A DNA stretch of 64,000 bases from Isoetes taiwanensis (lineage: Eukaryota; Streptophyta; Lycopodiopsida; Isoetales; Isoetaceae): assembly GCA_021234155.1 (NCBI GenBank), contig JAJEKV010000032.1, positions 6,356,736 through 6,420,735 on the forward strand, given 5' to 3'. Below, in pieces: positions 26,751-39,850 of the stretch; position 1 is the first letter of the stretch, and the number at the start of each line of letters is the position of its first letter. A program made the position numbers and the translations under genes. The notes under the pieces are model-generated. The model searched no databases and was not told the origin of the DNA. It was given only the letters and a program-made list of their open reading frames with translations.

Positions 26751-28089
26751 AGTATAAAGAATGTCTGTAATTAACTCTTATGAGTTCTCCCAAGAATCCA
26801 ATAACAATAGGACCATGGGATATTTTATATAAAAGGCGGGGACCTTAAAGTTAAAAGAGGAACCTTTATTCCATTCTATGCATTGAGCTTTCATGTAAGG
26901 GGTGGAATCACAAATGCAACAAGAAAAAGGAAAGGGATCATCTATCAAAAGGTCACAAAAGGGTCAAGTACAATCATAAGAACAAAAGGCATTATGAAAA
27001 GGCTTGGGGGCTTTATAAAGGAGAGCCAATTCGTTAGCATACATTCAGACAACGACTCTTCTTGCAGCAACTATCTCTACCTCTGCCATACTAGATTCTT
27101 ACCAAAGCAAGTTGATCACGGATTCCTATCCTTTCTATATCTCTTGTCAGGAGGATCCACAGCTAAACCCAAAGAGGATTGAATGGTTGGTTGTTCAGTC
27201 AGACTCTCAAGACTGGGTAGAACCAGAGACCAAGTTACACGATTTACCTCGAATATATCTGATAATGTTTGCTCGAATATATCTGGTAATGTTTCCTGAG
27301 TTTGCTGAGTTTGTGGCGGCAAATGCTCGAGGGAGAGGTTCAAGAGACTTGACGGATGAGCACAAGCAGGCACAACATTCCCAACCTAGCTATCATATAA
27401 ACGTACCTCATCATATATGGTTGGCCCCCTTACAATTCTTCCCAAGTCTTTCAAACTTGTATCCTATCTAACAAACTACTTAAGGTAATAAATTTGTCAA
27501 CAAATAAGAAGCAAATATATTTATAAACAGAGGTGGAGACTACTATGGTGTATTATTCTATGTTACAGGATTTCCTATTTTCTCCCTTCTACGTTACAGG
27601 ATTTATGTTTAACTATCAGGCTTCTCATTTACGTACGAGGCTTATAAGAGTATTTTGATTTGCATATATAAAGCATTTATTTAGCCTCTTGTCAGATGCA
27701 AGTTTAAGTGCAAGTAGCAGTTTTTTGGTGACATATCTTGATCCTAGCATGCATAAAACAACTGGGGCTTGATTTAAATGCTAGTCTACGACCAATAAGT
27801 AGCATATAATGAATATCACATTCGAGCAAAAAGGAAGACTAACTTTTCGTTAGTGGAAATCTCATTCTCATTTTGCACAAAACAAGTAAAAATGAGCGCA
27901 AACAATGGCCTTGTGTTTTCAATTGACAAACACTTCAAGCTCTAAATTCTGTTCCTGATAGGCTTGCTGGCTGGTACACCCTGACATTCATTAATAAGGC
28001 CTTTTTTGGGGAAACAGAAGAATCCATGGACCATGGTTACATTCTGATGGGTCCAAATTTTCCCTGTAGATACCAGTTTGTGCCAGATC
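26751..28089. other. intergenic; partial third copy of the inverted-repeat family
   Basis: Contains the 27345-27380 copy of the repeat end and a short duplication (CGAATATATCTG at 27250 and 27276). The open frames here show no family motif. Confidence 0.5.
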
Positions 28090-31000
28090 TTATTCAGCAC
28101 AGGTCTTTGTTTTCTTGTAATATCTTTTGGATTCCTTCAATACCGATACAAGCACGTGGAGCAAGACAGGAACAAAGAAGGGCTGTCATCAGAAATATTA
28201 GTAAGTAGTTGCACCCTAATGATTAATTTGAAAGCCAGTGCAATGCTTACCGTGTAAATAGCAAATGTGTGCTCTGCTGGAAAATGCAGGAGGGACATAA
28301 TTGACGGATGGAAAAAAGCTTGTTCAGCCCATGTCCTTGCTGTGACTGCGGCCTCTGCTTGAACAAATATTGCCATATTGTCATATTGCGTGTGATTTGG
28401 ACCCGCGTAAATAAACAGTTACTAACCGTTACCTGCAACCTTTCGGTAATGACCAAGATGAGCATATATCTTTGCCTCTTTGGTAGCTTGAAGTGATGTT
28501 TTCACCTGAAAATTAGACAAGAGTTTCGTCTTTAGCAGTAACTTGACTTTAATTTGTTTGATGCCAACAAAAAGCTTCCCAAAATGTGAACCCCTGTCAC
28601 TGTCAAGACTACTGCATTGCAGCTTAGAATAATGCATGATCAGTAGTCATACTTGTTTAACTGCTAAAACTAAGCAGGAAAAAAATCAGAATTATTTACT
28701 TGCTATCCTTGCAACGCCTCTAATCAGATTGTAATATGCAAAGAAACAGTGAAGCTCAATCTCCTTTTAGCTGCTAAAGTCTCACCTGGACACCTATTTC
28801 ATCTTTAATAACCATGTTTGGTAATGACTGGACCTGATACACAATACGTTTCAGTAAAGAGCCCCATCAAATATTAACACGTATTACACTATAAAACGGT
28901 GAGCAGTACCAGGCGAGAGAGTGATGCCAATGTTGAAACACTTGCCATCACGTCTGCAACAGCACGCCTCCGCAATAAAATATCCAATTCCCTGGAAAAA
29001 TAGGCAACAGTAAAAGGTAAGGGCACAGCCATAAAATGCTCCAGGTCGTATACATGCATGCATACCATTTTGTGAACCCTGTCTGAAGGTTTGGGACTGC
29101 AAAAAACCCAGACTTGTTGCTGTGTATATAGCTAGCAGGAAGTCCAAAGAGTGACCGTAACTGTGCTATTACGACTGCCATAACTGGCTCCATATCCTAC
29201 AACATTAATCATCACTAACTGCGCCATATCAAAAGAGATGATCAAAAACAACATTCACCTTAATGGATAATTGATGTATGGATTTGCGGCTTCCTATTGC
29301 TTCAGGACTACAAGTGGGCGGATTCCAGATGGTAACACCACCCCAACCCTGCAACCAAGAGATATTTTCCATGTCTGGGAATATTATTACCATGGTCAAT
29401 GAAACCTTGAAAAAGAACCTCTCAACCCTCTTCATCTTTACAATACGTTGATCACTTACAGGAGACGTAAATCCATTTGTCTGGGACAAGCGACCACTTG
29501 GAAGTCTTAAGTGGAGGGGACATTCAGAGTGACTGGGTATGTATCTGTAGCATAACAAGTTGGAGCTTTCAATAGGTGCTAATTCTCAAATGTTCTCTTA
29601 AGCTTTCAAATAAAGTGCACGTAAACTTCTGATTGTTAAACAACATTCTGGCAAAGCCAAATGACTAGCTCAACCCGTATCAACTTAGAATTCAGTTTGG
29701 AATGCACTGCAAATACCCTCGTACTTTCAATTTGGTTGTATGCATAATTTTAAAGAAACTGCAGGACATATAAGAAAACAAACAGGAGAATGCATTTACA
29801 TTGCAAAATGTAGAAGTTTAGAGCGACCTGCTGCAGCAGTAGAAGTATCAAGATGCCATTCATTTGCATTTACCTGCAACAAAAACCAGGTTTAAGACTC
29901 TAACATTTGATATACATTAACAGACTTATAACTTCAATTACTCGTAAAAATAGCTGCATAAGCATAAAGCTAACACTTACAAAGCACATATAAACTTACA
30001 AAAAAAGGGATATTCTTAGAAGTGACAATATGAACTTCATGCTCAGAATCCCAATGTGCCTCTACTGCTTTTGGAGTGTAGTAAAGAATCTGCATATGAA
30101 CAGGGCTTCAGAGAGCAACTCAAGAAATTCTAAAATAGTTTGTAGAAACACAGGAGTCTTCCCACTCCAGAGAGAAACAGAAATATCAAACAATCTAAAT
30201 AAGCTTCAACCTTGTCTCTGCAAACCGTATATTAATCAGATAAATGCAACCACTAATCCTTCCAATAGGATTCAATTAGCAGCATGTTTCAACGTTACTT
30301 TGCATTACTTACCTGGCTTTCTGCTGACAATTGAGCAACAGGTTTGAGAGCATCCAACATTGTAGACAAGAAACGTTCTTCAATTTGTTTGAAATTCCTA
30401 AGATTCCATAAATCAGAACCAATTTAGAATGCATCAAAATCTCTGGAGTATTGTAGGCAAAATTCTGTACCAACTATAAATCCAATCGTTTGGTTGTGCA
30501 TTAAGCAGACTGAAAGATAAAATTGCCCTTCCATCTGCTGCGATGGGCATAACTTCAGGTTTATGGTTTCCAAAAATGATATCAGCAGCCTTGGCAATCA
30601 AAACCTCAAAACCATTCTCCTCCAACGGTTTAATCTGCACAGATTCTATCCAAGCATGCCGGTGCTTCCCAATAACTGTCTTTGACAAATGAGCAGAATC
30701 AGATCCCACATTAGTACTGACGTCTAAGCCATCAAACACAATAATGGTGTAGATTCCACCATCATCAACATACTGTGCATCCTGCGAGAACTGCAACAAA
30801 AGATCGTCTAGATCACCATCATTGGCCAATAAAGCCTTTTCCAGTATATTAGAGTTGATTAATCCACAAGGCCATTGTGACGAAGCGTTCTCTCTAGATT
30901 TTCTCAAGCAGAAACTTCTTGCGTCTAACCCAAGGAGCAAGGTAGAATTAGCTCCACATCCATCTTGAGACCATTTGTTCCCGTTAATCAACTTCTGCAT

Positions 31001-31386
31001 ATGGTGCTTTATTCGCACTGTTGCTTCTTCTAAATACAAGTCCCATATTTTTTTTTCTTCCTCTTTAGCAGATTTCGATACAATCATAACCTGCAAATGG
31101 CAGGGTAGAGAGAACTTGCTGGAATTCAAGTGTCTTTCGTGATGTTCAATCTCTGCAAAAGGAAGTGGTGCTCTGTAGACCTCAGTGCATTTCCACCAGA
31201 AAGGAACCCCTGAGCCAAATATTTGCAACAAATCAACAAACACATTCAGCAGGAAAATGAGTTCATGCCCTACCACTTACCAACTACCAGCGAAAGAAAC
31301 ACAGAAAATGTAATCAGCAGACGTCTAGATCCTGGTGGGCGTAAATCGTTTGTGCTGTGCTGTTGCTTTTGCTCCTGGATTGCCAT
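28090..31386 (-). CDS. PIGS: GPI transamidase complex subunit PIG-S
   Basis: PIG-S is a subunit of the ER GPI transamidase (with PIG-K/GPI8, PIG-T, GAA1 and PIG-U), which attaches GPI anchors to proteins. Thirteen exons join in one frame to 599 aa, read on the minus strand: 31386-31281, 31209-30471, 30397-30313, 30089-30000, 29873-29800, 29544-29460, 29348-29259, 29196-29066, 28991-28910, 28833-28786, 28505-28433, 28354-28251, 28182-28090. The N-terminal hydrophobic segment LLITFSVFLSLVVG is followed by the family hallmark VPFWWKCTEVYRAPLPF. Later blocks are ILYYTPKAVEAHW, NEWHLDTS, GWGGVTIWNP, ELDILLRRRAVADVMASVSTL, WAEQAFFHPSIMSLLHFP and a C-terminal hydrophobic segment AIYTPFFVPVLLHVLVSVL before a short basic tail. 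Two terminal membrane segments and the length fit the family. All introns are GT-AG. No defect was seen, and it is probably functional. Confidence 0.94.
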
Positions 31387-32629
31387 GAGGGTTTTATGCG
31401 CAAGTACAATCAACTATACATTACGCTAAAAATGCTCTTCTTGTGACCCTCTTGACATTCAACCGTAACGTGAAGTGCTTTACTTTGGAAATAAGCAAAA
31501 TCTCTAGGGGAGGGTCGCCATCGACGGCGCCGGTCCTATTTGCGGACGCAAGGCAGAATTCATACGAGTTTTAAAATGGCGGAGAAAAATTTGTAGGGTT
31601 GCTATTGAAGGCTCCAACAAGTGACTATAGAGGGCTCTGCCATAGCCGATAAAAGCTTGAAGAGTCTGCTATAGCCGGTAAGGAGTTGCGCGGGATCATT
31701 CTGTTCTGAGGGCACAGGTAGGCATATATTTGTAGTTGATATGAAAGAAATTAATGTCTGAATTAAGTGAACCAAGTGAAGCGTTCTTTACTTCCTCCCA
31801 TTGCAACTGACTAGACTGACTATATTTACTATCTGCTAAACCAGCTTTTTCACTTATTAGCAAAGCTGATTTTGAGGATAATTTGAACCATGACATGCAT
31901 CCACATTTACGAATGTCTTCAGACAGTGTCTTGGTAAGTTTTTGAGAATGCTTGCTGTCAAAAACATGCAAAGCCTGAAGAAAAGGCATAAAGACTTCAC
32001 AGGAAAACAGAAAAAATTATCAGTTAAGTTGCTTACTTCATTCAATGCACTGAACTGTAGGCACCAGAGCGGTGAATGGCTGATTCAAATGAAGTTATAG
32101 TACATAGTTAAGAGTCACCCTATATCCCCAAGGGTTTTAGAGCCACATAATCATTACATTCAAGCCAAATCCATTCCTGAAGCAAATCTACACAGCTGAG
32201 ATTAATGCTGTTTTGACAAATTTTAATCTTTAATCTTTATCCCTGTGCTATCAGTATCAGGTTTTTTTCAGATTTGAATTGTTATAGCCTCCATTAGGTG
32301 TATCTTTAAGATGTTGTCATGTTAACGGGCATTAATGGGCCTGGGTTCATAATTGAAAATCCTTTATTTCATGACAAAAAGCTCCTAGTTGTGCCAATGC
32401 CTCTTCAACTCCTTATGCACCTGGATAGCATAATTGTACATCCTGATTTGCTGATCTTGTTGTCCTCGTAATGAAGATAGTAACACTCAATAACTAGCAT
32501 ATTACATCAGTGTTCTACTGGAATGTGGGGGGCAATAAGTCATTGCAAACCTGATCAGCTTGAGCATGCTGTACAATGTCCTCAAATCTAGTTTTTGAAC
32601 TTTTGATAAACTTCGCGTCTCTTTTAGAG
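31387..32629. other. intergenic region upstream of PIG-S
   Basis: PIG-S promoter region plus unassigned DNA. A minus-strand open frame at 31696-31989 (contains CGCMSWFKLSSKSALLISEK) looks mildly coding-like but has no recognised family or splice partners. Confidence 0.5.
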
Positions 32630-33835
32630 GCACAATAAGGGTTTGGCAGGCTTCCCTTTGGGATGCTGCGGCATGGACGGAATGATTGCAAGGTTTGCTA
32701 GAAATGAATTATCCCTTGAAGCATTCAGCTGCTTTGAACAGATGAAAAAAGATGCAAAAAAAAGGCTGATGCTGCTATGTTAGTTTGCAGTTTGAAAGTT
32801 TGTGCCAGCATGGGAGCTGTTATAAATGGTCGAGAGATACATACTGGAATTGCTCATGAAGGCCCTAAAACAGAACCTTATGTTGGTCAGACTTTTGTTG
32901 ACATGTATGCCAAGTGTGGTTCACTTACACAGGCTGAAACCGTTTTTGACAAGCTGCATGATTGAAATGTAGTCCACTGGACTGCACTAATTTCATGATA
33001 TGTTGACTATTCATTTGGTTAAAAAGCACTTCAGTGTTTGGATCAAATGCAGTGAGAAGGTATTGCTTCTGATGCTGTAATATTTACATGTTGTTAGAAA
33101 ACTTGCGGAAGATGGTTTTGCCCAGTAGCCATAAAATATTTTTAAGAAATATTTTCATAAAGTTCTCAGCATATCCAAATTTTGTCACATTTATTTCCAG
33201 TTTAAAATGCATGGGGACCATTGCGGCAATACATGCTGAGATTCCCTTGAAGGACTTGAGGAAGATCTTTGTGTTTTAAATGGTTTAATTGACATGTATG
33301 TGAAATCCAACTCTCTTGCAGAGGCTCAGGAAGTCTTTGACAAGGTTCCACATTGCAATGTTGTCTCATGGAATGCAATAATGGCAGGAGATATTGACAA
33401 TGGGCGTAGTTTAGAAGCAACAAAATGTTATGAGCAACAGGGATTAGAAAGTGTCCCCCCAATCCTGCCATCTTTGTTTGTTTTCACGTTAAAAGCATAT
33501 GCTGACCTAAGGTTTTAGATAAGAGGAAAGAAATTCGGTTTTGAAAATGACCCGTTGCTAGCCAATGCCATGGTTGACATAGAGGCAAGAGAGGTCTTCG
33601 ATAAGTTGAAATTCTGGACTGTGGTATCTTGGAATTCGCTAAGTCATGGATATGCTGGAAATGGACATGGCGAAGAGACATTGAAATGCTTTGAGCATAT
33701 GCATATGGAAGGCATATGTCCTGTAACATTTCGCGCATTTCTCTTTATTATTCATTCTGAGTCATTGATATGGGGGATATTCCATATCTATTCCAAATGG
33801 AGACACCACAGCCGTCAGTTGACTCCTTGATGGGG
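32630..33835 (+). pseudogene. PLS-type pentatricopeptide repeat (PPR) pseudogene
   Basis: PPR proteins bind organellar RNA. Repeats are recognisable in shifting frames: VCSLKVCASMGAVINGREIH and FVDMYAKCGSLTQAETVFDKL (32780-32960); NVVHWTALIS (about 32965); [20 protein letters not shown] with [11 protein letters not shown] (33290-33390); AREVFDKLKFWTVVSWNSLSHGYAGNG (33580-33670). Several stops and frameshifts interrupt it, and no start or DYW/E domain is visible. The remnant ends at the target duplication of a solo LTR at 33835. The consensus (MYAKCGSL, VVSWNA) is typical of plant PLS PPRs. Confidence 0.88.
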
Positions 33836-33839
33836 TCAA

Positions 33840-35370
33840 TGTGACGCTCCCTGAATATATACGGCGCTCCAGACGTATACATACAGGGACTTCCCCCTCC
33901 CATGGCAATCAGCTCACCATGAGCAGGGCCCTCCGTCTAACTCGGACCATCCATAGAAAGATGCCCGGGTGAAGGACACGGAGGTGTCATTCGGCCCACG
34001 CCTTCAATGGGACTCCTAAGTCGCGGAAGCGTGAATACATGTTAGCATACAACATAAATCATACATAAATAGCCATCGCGAAGGGTGGCACATCCATCCA
34101 AGTACTAACGGCAAAGAAGATGCATCTAATCCTAAGGAAAATGCTCCAAACCCCAGGTTCTACCCCCGCTCGGACTGCGGAGGATGGATCGACGGCTTCG
34201 GCCTCAAGAGATCGCCAGACAGAGGTATAACTGGCGTTATCGGGCATAGAACATTGGCTAGGGTAGTCCACTCCATCCCCTTCATTGCACATTTGATGAT
34301 GAGTCAATCAAGCTATGGCGCCATTAGCCTTCAGGAGACGCAATCCCAAGGAGTCACCCGCCGGGACTACTCAGGGTTACATCTCCCGGTCCGATGAGGG
34401 AGCAGGAGAGGCGTCTCCTCTCGTGAGTCGCGATGAATCCATGGGTGAGCTAGAGGACACGTCTTGCGCATCGGCGACCCCGCATCCGTGCAGGAACTTA
34501 CTCCCCTAACTTTACCTTCAAAGTACAAGATGATCACACCCTCTGTACCCGGGGAGTGTCGGACCCATACCCGCCCCCTCATTGGACCAGGCTTATCGGG
34601 CCCTAGCTCACTATAGGAGTCCCCGTAGCTTTTTTATGCTCGGTGAGACCCCACCCCACACTTCATCACTCACGCCCCTTATCCGGTGCTTCAATGATGC
34701 CATAGATTCCCCATTTCGGTGGGATCTTGTGCAATGAGCCGCATCTAATGGGAATAATACAGGGCTCTATCTAGGAGCATACTACAATACATGGGCTCAG
34801 AGGTCTCTACCCCCCGTAATCCCCCATCTCCAGAGTGCTAACTAAGCAAAGAACTACTAAACCATCAACCAAAGCACATACAGAGACTAGAGATAAGAAT
34901 ACTCACCATATCAATCAAGGGTTAGCCTAACAGCACAGAGAAAAACAGAGAGAGAACACGCCACAGAGAGGCGCTATGCTATAGATCAACAAAGTAACCT
35001 ACTGATTAACCGTCAAATCGGTCTTGGGCTGCTCCTTCTCGACTAGCTGAAGGGTGCCTGGCTGCTGCTTCTCCTCCTCCATCTCTAGCTGCTCCTAATT
35101 CGAATTGGGGCCCAAAAGCCCTAATATGGGTGTCCCAATTGGAAACCCTGCCTTGCCCAATCGATTTGGGCCAGGTGGCATGTCATTAATTAACTAATTA
35201 GGTTAATTAAGACAAAAATACCCTTAATTAGGTTTTATTAATTTAGCATAGCTAAATTAATCCCTTTTAGGTCAACCCCCTAGGTTGACATACCCCATGG
35301 TGGCGTATTTCTACTACGTGACGTGTCAGTATATTTATACATACACTGTATAAATATGTGGAACATCACA
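33840..35370. mobile_element. solo LTR (1,531 bp) with 5-bp target duplication
   Basis: Begins TGTGACG and ends CATCACA, so TGTGA/TCACA are inverted ends. It is bracketed by GTCAA on both sides (33835-33839 and 35371-35375). No internal retrotransposon sequence is present, as expected after LTR-LTR recombination. TATA-like motifs (TATATTTATA, GTATAAATA) lie near the right end. The right part has short AT-rich TTAATTAAC-type runs. The left part resembles the sequence at 51319-51960 in order and motifs. Confidence 0.85.
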
Positions 35371-35461
35371 GTCAAACTGACATTTCCATGTTAGCATATG
35401 ATTTCGTCCCAATGGTCCACAAGTCAGCTATGTAGTCAAACTGATTAAAGAAAAATAGAAG

Positions 35462-35500
35462 GGCACTGAGGGATTTGAACCCTCCTGCCATTAGCAGACC
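35462..35500 (-). tRNA. tRNA 3'-half-like fragment
   Basis: On the minus strand a stem like a class II variable arm (CTGC/GCAG) precedes GAGGGTTCAAATCCCTC, a perfect T-arm with the TTCAAAT loop, and then AGTGCCC as an acceptor 3' strand. No matching 5' acceptor (GGGCACT) or D-arm was found upstream, so it is a partial or decayed Ser/Leu-type tRNA or a SINE-derived piece. Confidence 0.35.
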
Positions 35501-36725
35501 CACAAAGCATATTGACTCTACACAGTAATGTTTTCAGAATTTAAAGATAAGTTGTTCCAATTTTAGTTTAGTTCCTTCATCAAGGTGAAAAATCCTTAAA
35601 TATTATGGCTACACTGCTATAAAGTAGCATTTTCTAAGCATGTACTCCACAGAAGGTGCCTATTTATTGCAATAGTCATCTCTTTCATTGCAATAAGGAC
35701 ACGGGAAATGTGGCACCTTTCTTCATAATGCGAGAATTCCCTTCATAATTGATCATTGCTGTAGAACATACTTGTAGAACATACTGCTCCTCAAAATCCG
35801 GGAAAGATGCATTTGTTAAGCTGGATTGGGTGCATATTATTATGTGGTAACTGTGAATATTCACTCCATCGTGACAATTGCACAAAATTTTAGAAAAAAA
35901 GAGAATTTGAATGCGTTTCTAGCAATTAGGTATTTTCTTAGGAGACCCACAAATTTTGGGAGAGATGAATTTTGGGAGAGAAAAGAAGCATTCCATGGGA
36001 AAATTTTCCTCTTCCAGATTACATATCTTGCTTTTACATTGGATTTGGTTTTAATATCTATCCATTCTGACAAGGATCTTTTTTATTTCAATATGAAAAT
36101 CCTAAAGCTTCTTAAAATGCAACTTATATATTGAAATTTTAAAGCCTCTTAATATGCAATTTATATTTAATGCATACTAGTAAACTTATGCCGGCGTTGC
36201 CAAGCGAATGTCCTGGCATGTGTTTTTACTTGGCCTTTAATGTCCATGCATGGTCCTTTTTTTTGGAGGACGAAAAGCAAGTTTATTACTCACTGGTAAA
36301 CATTACAAGATGTACAAATCTCATCTAGCTGTGCATGTTGATATGGGCAAGAATAGACAATATTTGCTTTTGTAAATATTTTTATTATTGAAATTGTATA
36401 ATGACAGTATTATCAATGTATTAGCTTCGCGTTTATGAATTTCAATAGAGAAAACAATATTTTATAACGAATGTGGAGGGTAGTTAAATCTACCTCTAAA
36501 GATAAAAATTTGGAAAGACAGATTTAAAACTTATGCTCAAAATATCACCCTTAGAGGTAGTTAAGTACATCAACAAAAAATAGGTATAGAAATCCAAAAC
36601 ACAAAAACTTTGTCCTGGCTCATTGACGTATTTTAGTTCATTATAGAAATCTAAATATGCATCTCCACATGGCACACATCACCAAGGGCCTAATGTTGTA
36701 CTTTGTTGGATGCCCCGTGATATCT

Positions 36726-36986
36726 TCAGTTCTCCGACAGATAATATATTAGCCAAGGTAAAAGTGAAATACATGGGTGGGTCATTAATTCGAACGATGT
36801 CTTATGACTATCAAGCACAGCACGTGAGACAACTCGTCCGAAGGTAGACTCGTATGATGGAATTGTTATTGCCTCAGGAAGGAATGATTTGTAGACCCTA
36901 TAATGGGTTCCATTACATATTCCAACATATGTGAGTTCTTTTCGTACCAAAACGTTAATTCGCCAGTGCACGGTATCATTTCTCAT
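36726..36986 (-). other. possible exon, unrecognised
   Basis: A strong acceptor (TTGTTTGTCTTTTTTATCAG) ends at 36987. It is followed by an open stretch containing MRNDTVHWRINVLV and KSFLPEAITIPSYESTF, ending in a stop near 36726. No family was recognised and no flanking exons were found. The rest of 35376-38639 shows nothing that I can support. Confidence 0.22.
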
Positions 36987-38639
36987 CTGATAAAAAAGAC
37001 AAACAATTGAAGTCAATGAATGTAGATCGAATATCTAGACTTAGAAGTTGTTCCATAAAATCTATGATAAAACATCAAGACTTGGAATAGATGTAAATGT
37101 CATGGAGCACAAAATGCATTTTACAATTGCTGATGGCATTGTTGCAAGTGTTATTATCCTCGGTATGAAATAGTTTTGCTCTTTTGAAACATGTTTTTTT
37201 TTTTGCTTGGGATTGCAAACATAATCCATGAATCTGTGAGATATTTATAATGAGAATAGCAATTTTTTTTCGTCCCATGAATCTTTTCCTATGAGGTGTT
37301 GTAGCATCTAGCATGTATAGTCTTTTACTGATTGCTATGGTAGATAATATGTCTTAATGGCATTTAGTATCTACAAACAAGCAATGCCTTTCATTGAATT
37401 TTAGAGTGACCCTAAATGTAGCTCACTCCTGATTCTTGTCTTGAAATCTACATGTCTATTTCTTTGTTATATTCATGTTGAAATTTTTTCTTAAAAAATT
37501 TGATGATCTACAGTTGAGCTAGTCTAGAGTCTTCGAAATATGTAAAGTTGTCTTTATACCAGCTTTCAACATGTTCTTGATAGAGTTTTCAAATATGAAT
37601 TGTATCAAGAAACATTAGATGAATACTAATATTGCTAAGGCTATATGAGTTTCCTGCCTTTTTTGTACAAAACCTCATCCAAGACTTACCAATCAATTCA
37701 ATTCAAATTGTGCCCAAGCCTCCTGTTGCGCCTTTTTGCTAGTTTTTTTTAACTTATATAACATTTGTGGAAGAGGAGTTCTACAGACCTTAAGAAACGA
37801 GATAAGGTTAGAAAAAAATAGAATAGCATAGGGTTTTTATTGTCCACGGAGAAGAGAGACCCAATGAAGTGACAAATATGAAGGAAGATGACCAGTTAGA
37901 AAAAGGTTGCGGGTCTATGGTTTCAAGTATGGTCATTTATACATCTGAATCAAATCCCCTTAGAACCCCCTACTATTGCACTACGTGTTCTAGATAATTG
38001 TTTTTATAGATAGTTTTTGGCTTTCTCAGGTTCAACTCTTACATTTTTTTCTTTCCAAACTGGGCCCAGAGCGGGATGTAATGTAGCTTTATTCTTTTCC
38101 TTGTAGCATGATTTGAAACGATTTAGGATAAGAAGCATGTTTGGGTCTAAAGCTCTCATGATGTTTGCGGAAGCTCTATTAGCAATCTTTCGATGTTTTG
38201 CTTCCTTGTTTGGATCTGGGCAGACTAGAGCAGGGTAGAGCAGGGTAGTGTGCCTTGGGGTTCAATTCCTCCACCTTATTCCAGAAAATTTCTTGTTGAA
38301 GGTTCCATACCAGCCATGTGTATGGCATGGGGACCCTATGCACAGAATCATTGGTGCAATAAGCAAATTTTGAGGTCCCGTGACATTTATATAGAATATT
38401 GCCTCACAATGTTCAAATGATTATTCTTATTCAATAAATTGCGACTCTCAATCCTAGAAAATTGGATATACCAAAGAATATTCCTCTACCAAAGTCTCAT
38501 AAGGTTGTCCATGTGTGCACTCCCTTTAAAAAATTCCTGACACGTGTCCCCCAATCTTAAGGAAAATGCAACACCATTAATGTATAGAATCCAACAAGTG
38601 GTGTTGTTATGAGGACTAAAACTACAATCAGTCGCAGCA

Positions 38640-39850
38640 TTATAATTTATTTATTTATTTGTTTCTTTATCATGCCCTTTGAGACCTCCAGATCCATAGG
38701 CGACATAATACAACTATACGGGGCCTTGAGCCTCGATCTCATCAATATATTGGTTCAACTCTAGACTTTCCTTTCGGAGATCCCACCACTCTCAGAGAAA
38801 ATCTCCTAGAAGTGTCGGTTTCAATGAAAGAAACTCAGAGAAACTGATTCCATCAATACCATACTTTTCTCGCAAGTCAGTAAACATATTACGTTTTATA
38901 AAAGCATGATATTCATCTTCAATTTGAGGTTCTAGGCAACAAGGACAGAACCGAAGTTCACGTGTTGTATTCCCTCGTCCTGCTTCTATCTCTAAATGAT
39001 GGCTACTTAATCTCATTTGCGATATGAGTCGTCTCTTCTTTATCCCTACACGTGCATGTAAATAATCTTGTTCCACATGAACCAACATTGGATTCACGTC
39101 ACTCCGATAAAACTCCATCTTAACTTTTAGTTGACTCCATAATTTTTGCCATGTTATATCCATTCTAGATCTTGTCAATTCACATCTGTATCTGGCAAAT
39201 ATCTGCCCCACCATCCTGACCAATGAAACAAGTTGTTGGTATCATCCATTATAATCAATTGCTGACTATGATTCTGATGCAGCAAACGAGCTTCATCCAT
39301 ATGTATCAATTTATTATAATAAACAAGTGTTTGGTATAGTGCTTATGTTTCAAATGGAATTATACCCACTTCTACTAACATCATTTCATATGGTGTTTGA
39401 ACTTTCACGCCCAATTCTTTCAATAAGTACCTCTTTTGTGCTTTCTCAATATTAGTCCGTTTATTTCTTGCTAAGCCTGGCCCCCAAAACTGGGCATCCG
39501 AATAATATCATTGGTTGTACCAAGGTTCTAAACATGAGCTTTCGCATGAACCACTGCCTTACTTCTATATTTCTCCACATGCTAAAAACATTGTATAGAG
39601 TTCGCAAGCCTCCAATTATTCTTTTTTCACCCCTTACATTCCATTTGTAATCCTCGGGTAAATTCTACTCCAAGATACTTATGCCGATGCACTTGTTCCA
39701 ATTCTTGACCTTCAAATCACATATCAATTCTCTCTTTCCTACCACCATAGTTTTAGTCGTACTCTAGTTTACCTTCCTTCATGTCTAATGGAAAAAAAGT
39801 TCTAGAGCATTTAACAACTGCGGACGACCTTGAACATTGATTTCCATCAA
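38640..39850 (-). mobile_element. LINE copy E (3' part, minus strand)
   Basis: Same LINE family as copies A-D, reverse orientation. From the 5' side: a KVN...TKTMVVG palm remnant and HKYLGVEF-like block (39850-39640), broken thumb blocks, then an open 143-codon stretch (39223-38792) with KLWSQLKVKMEFYRSDVNPML, QMRLSSHHLEIEAGRG and the knuckle CPCCLEPQIEDEYHAFIKRN, where the last Cys is lost. The 3' end has GGAGGTCTCAAAGGG and an (AAAT)n tail near 38645-38665. An (AATAG)n run at 39864-39888 abuts the 5' truncation point. Confidence 0.85.
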
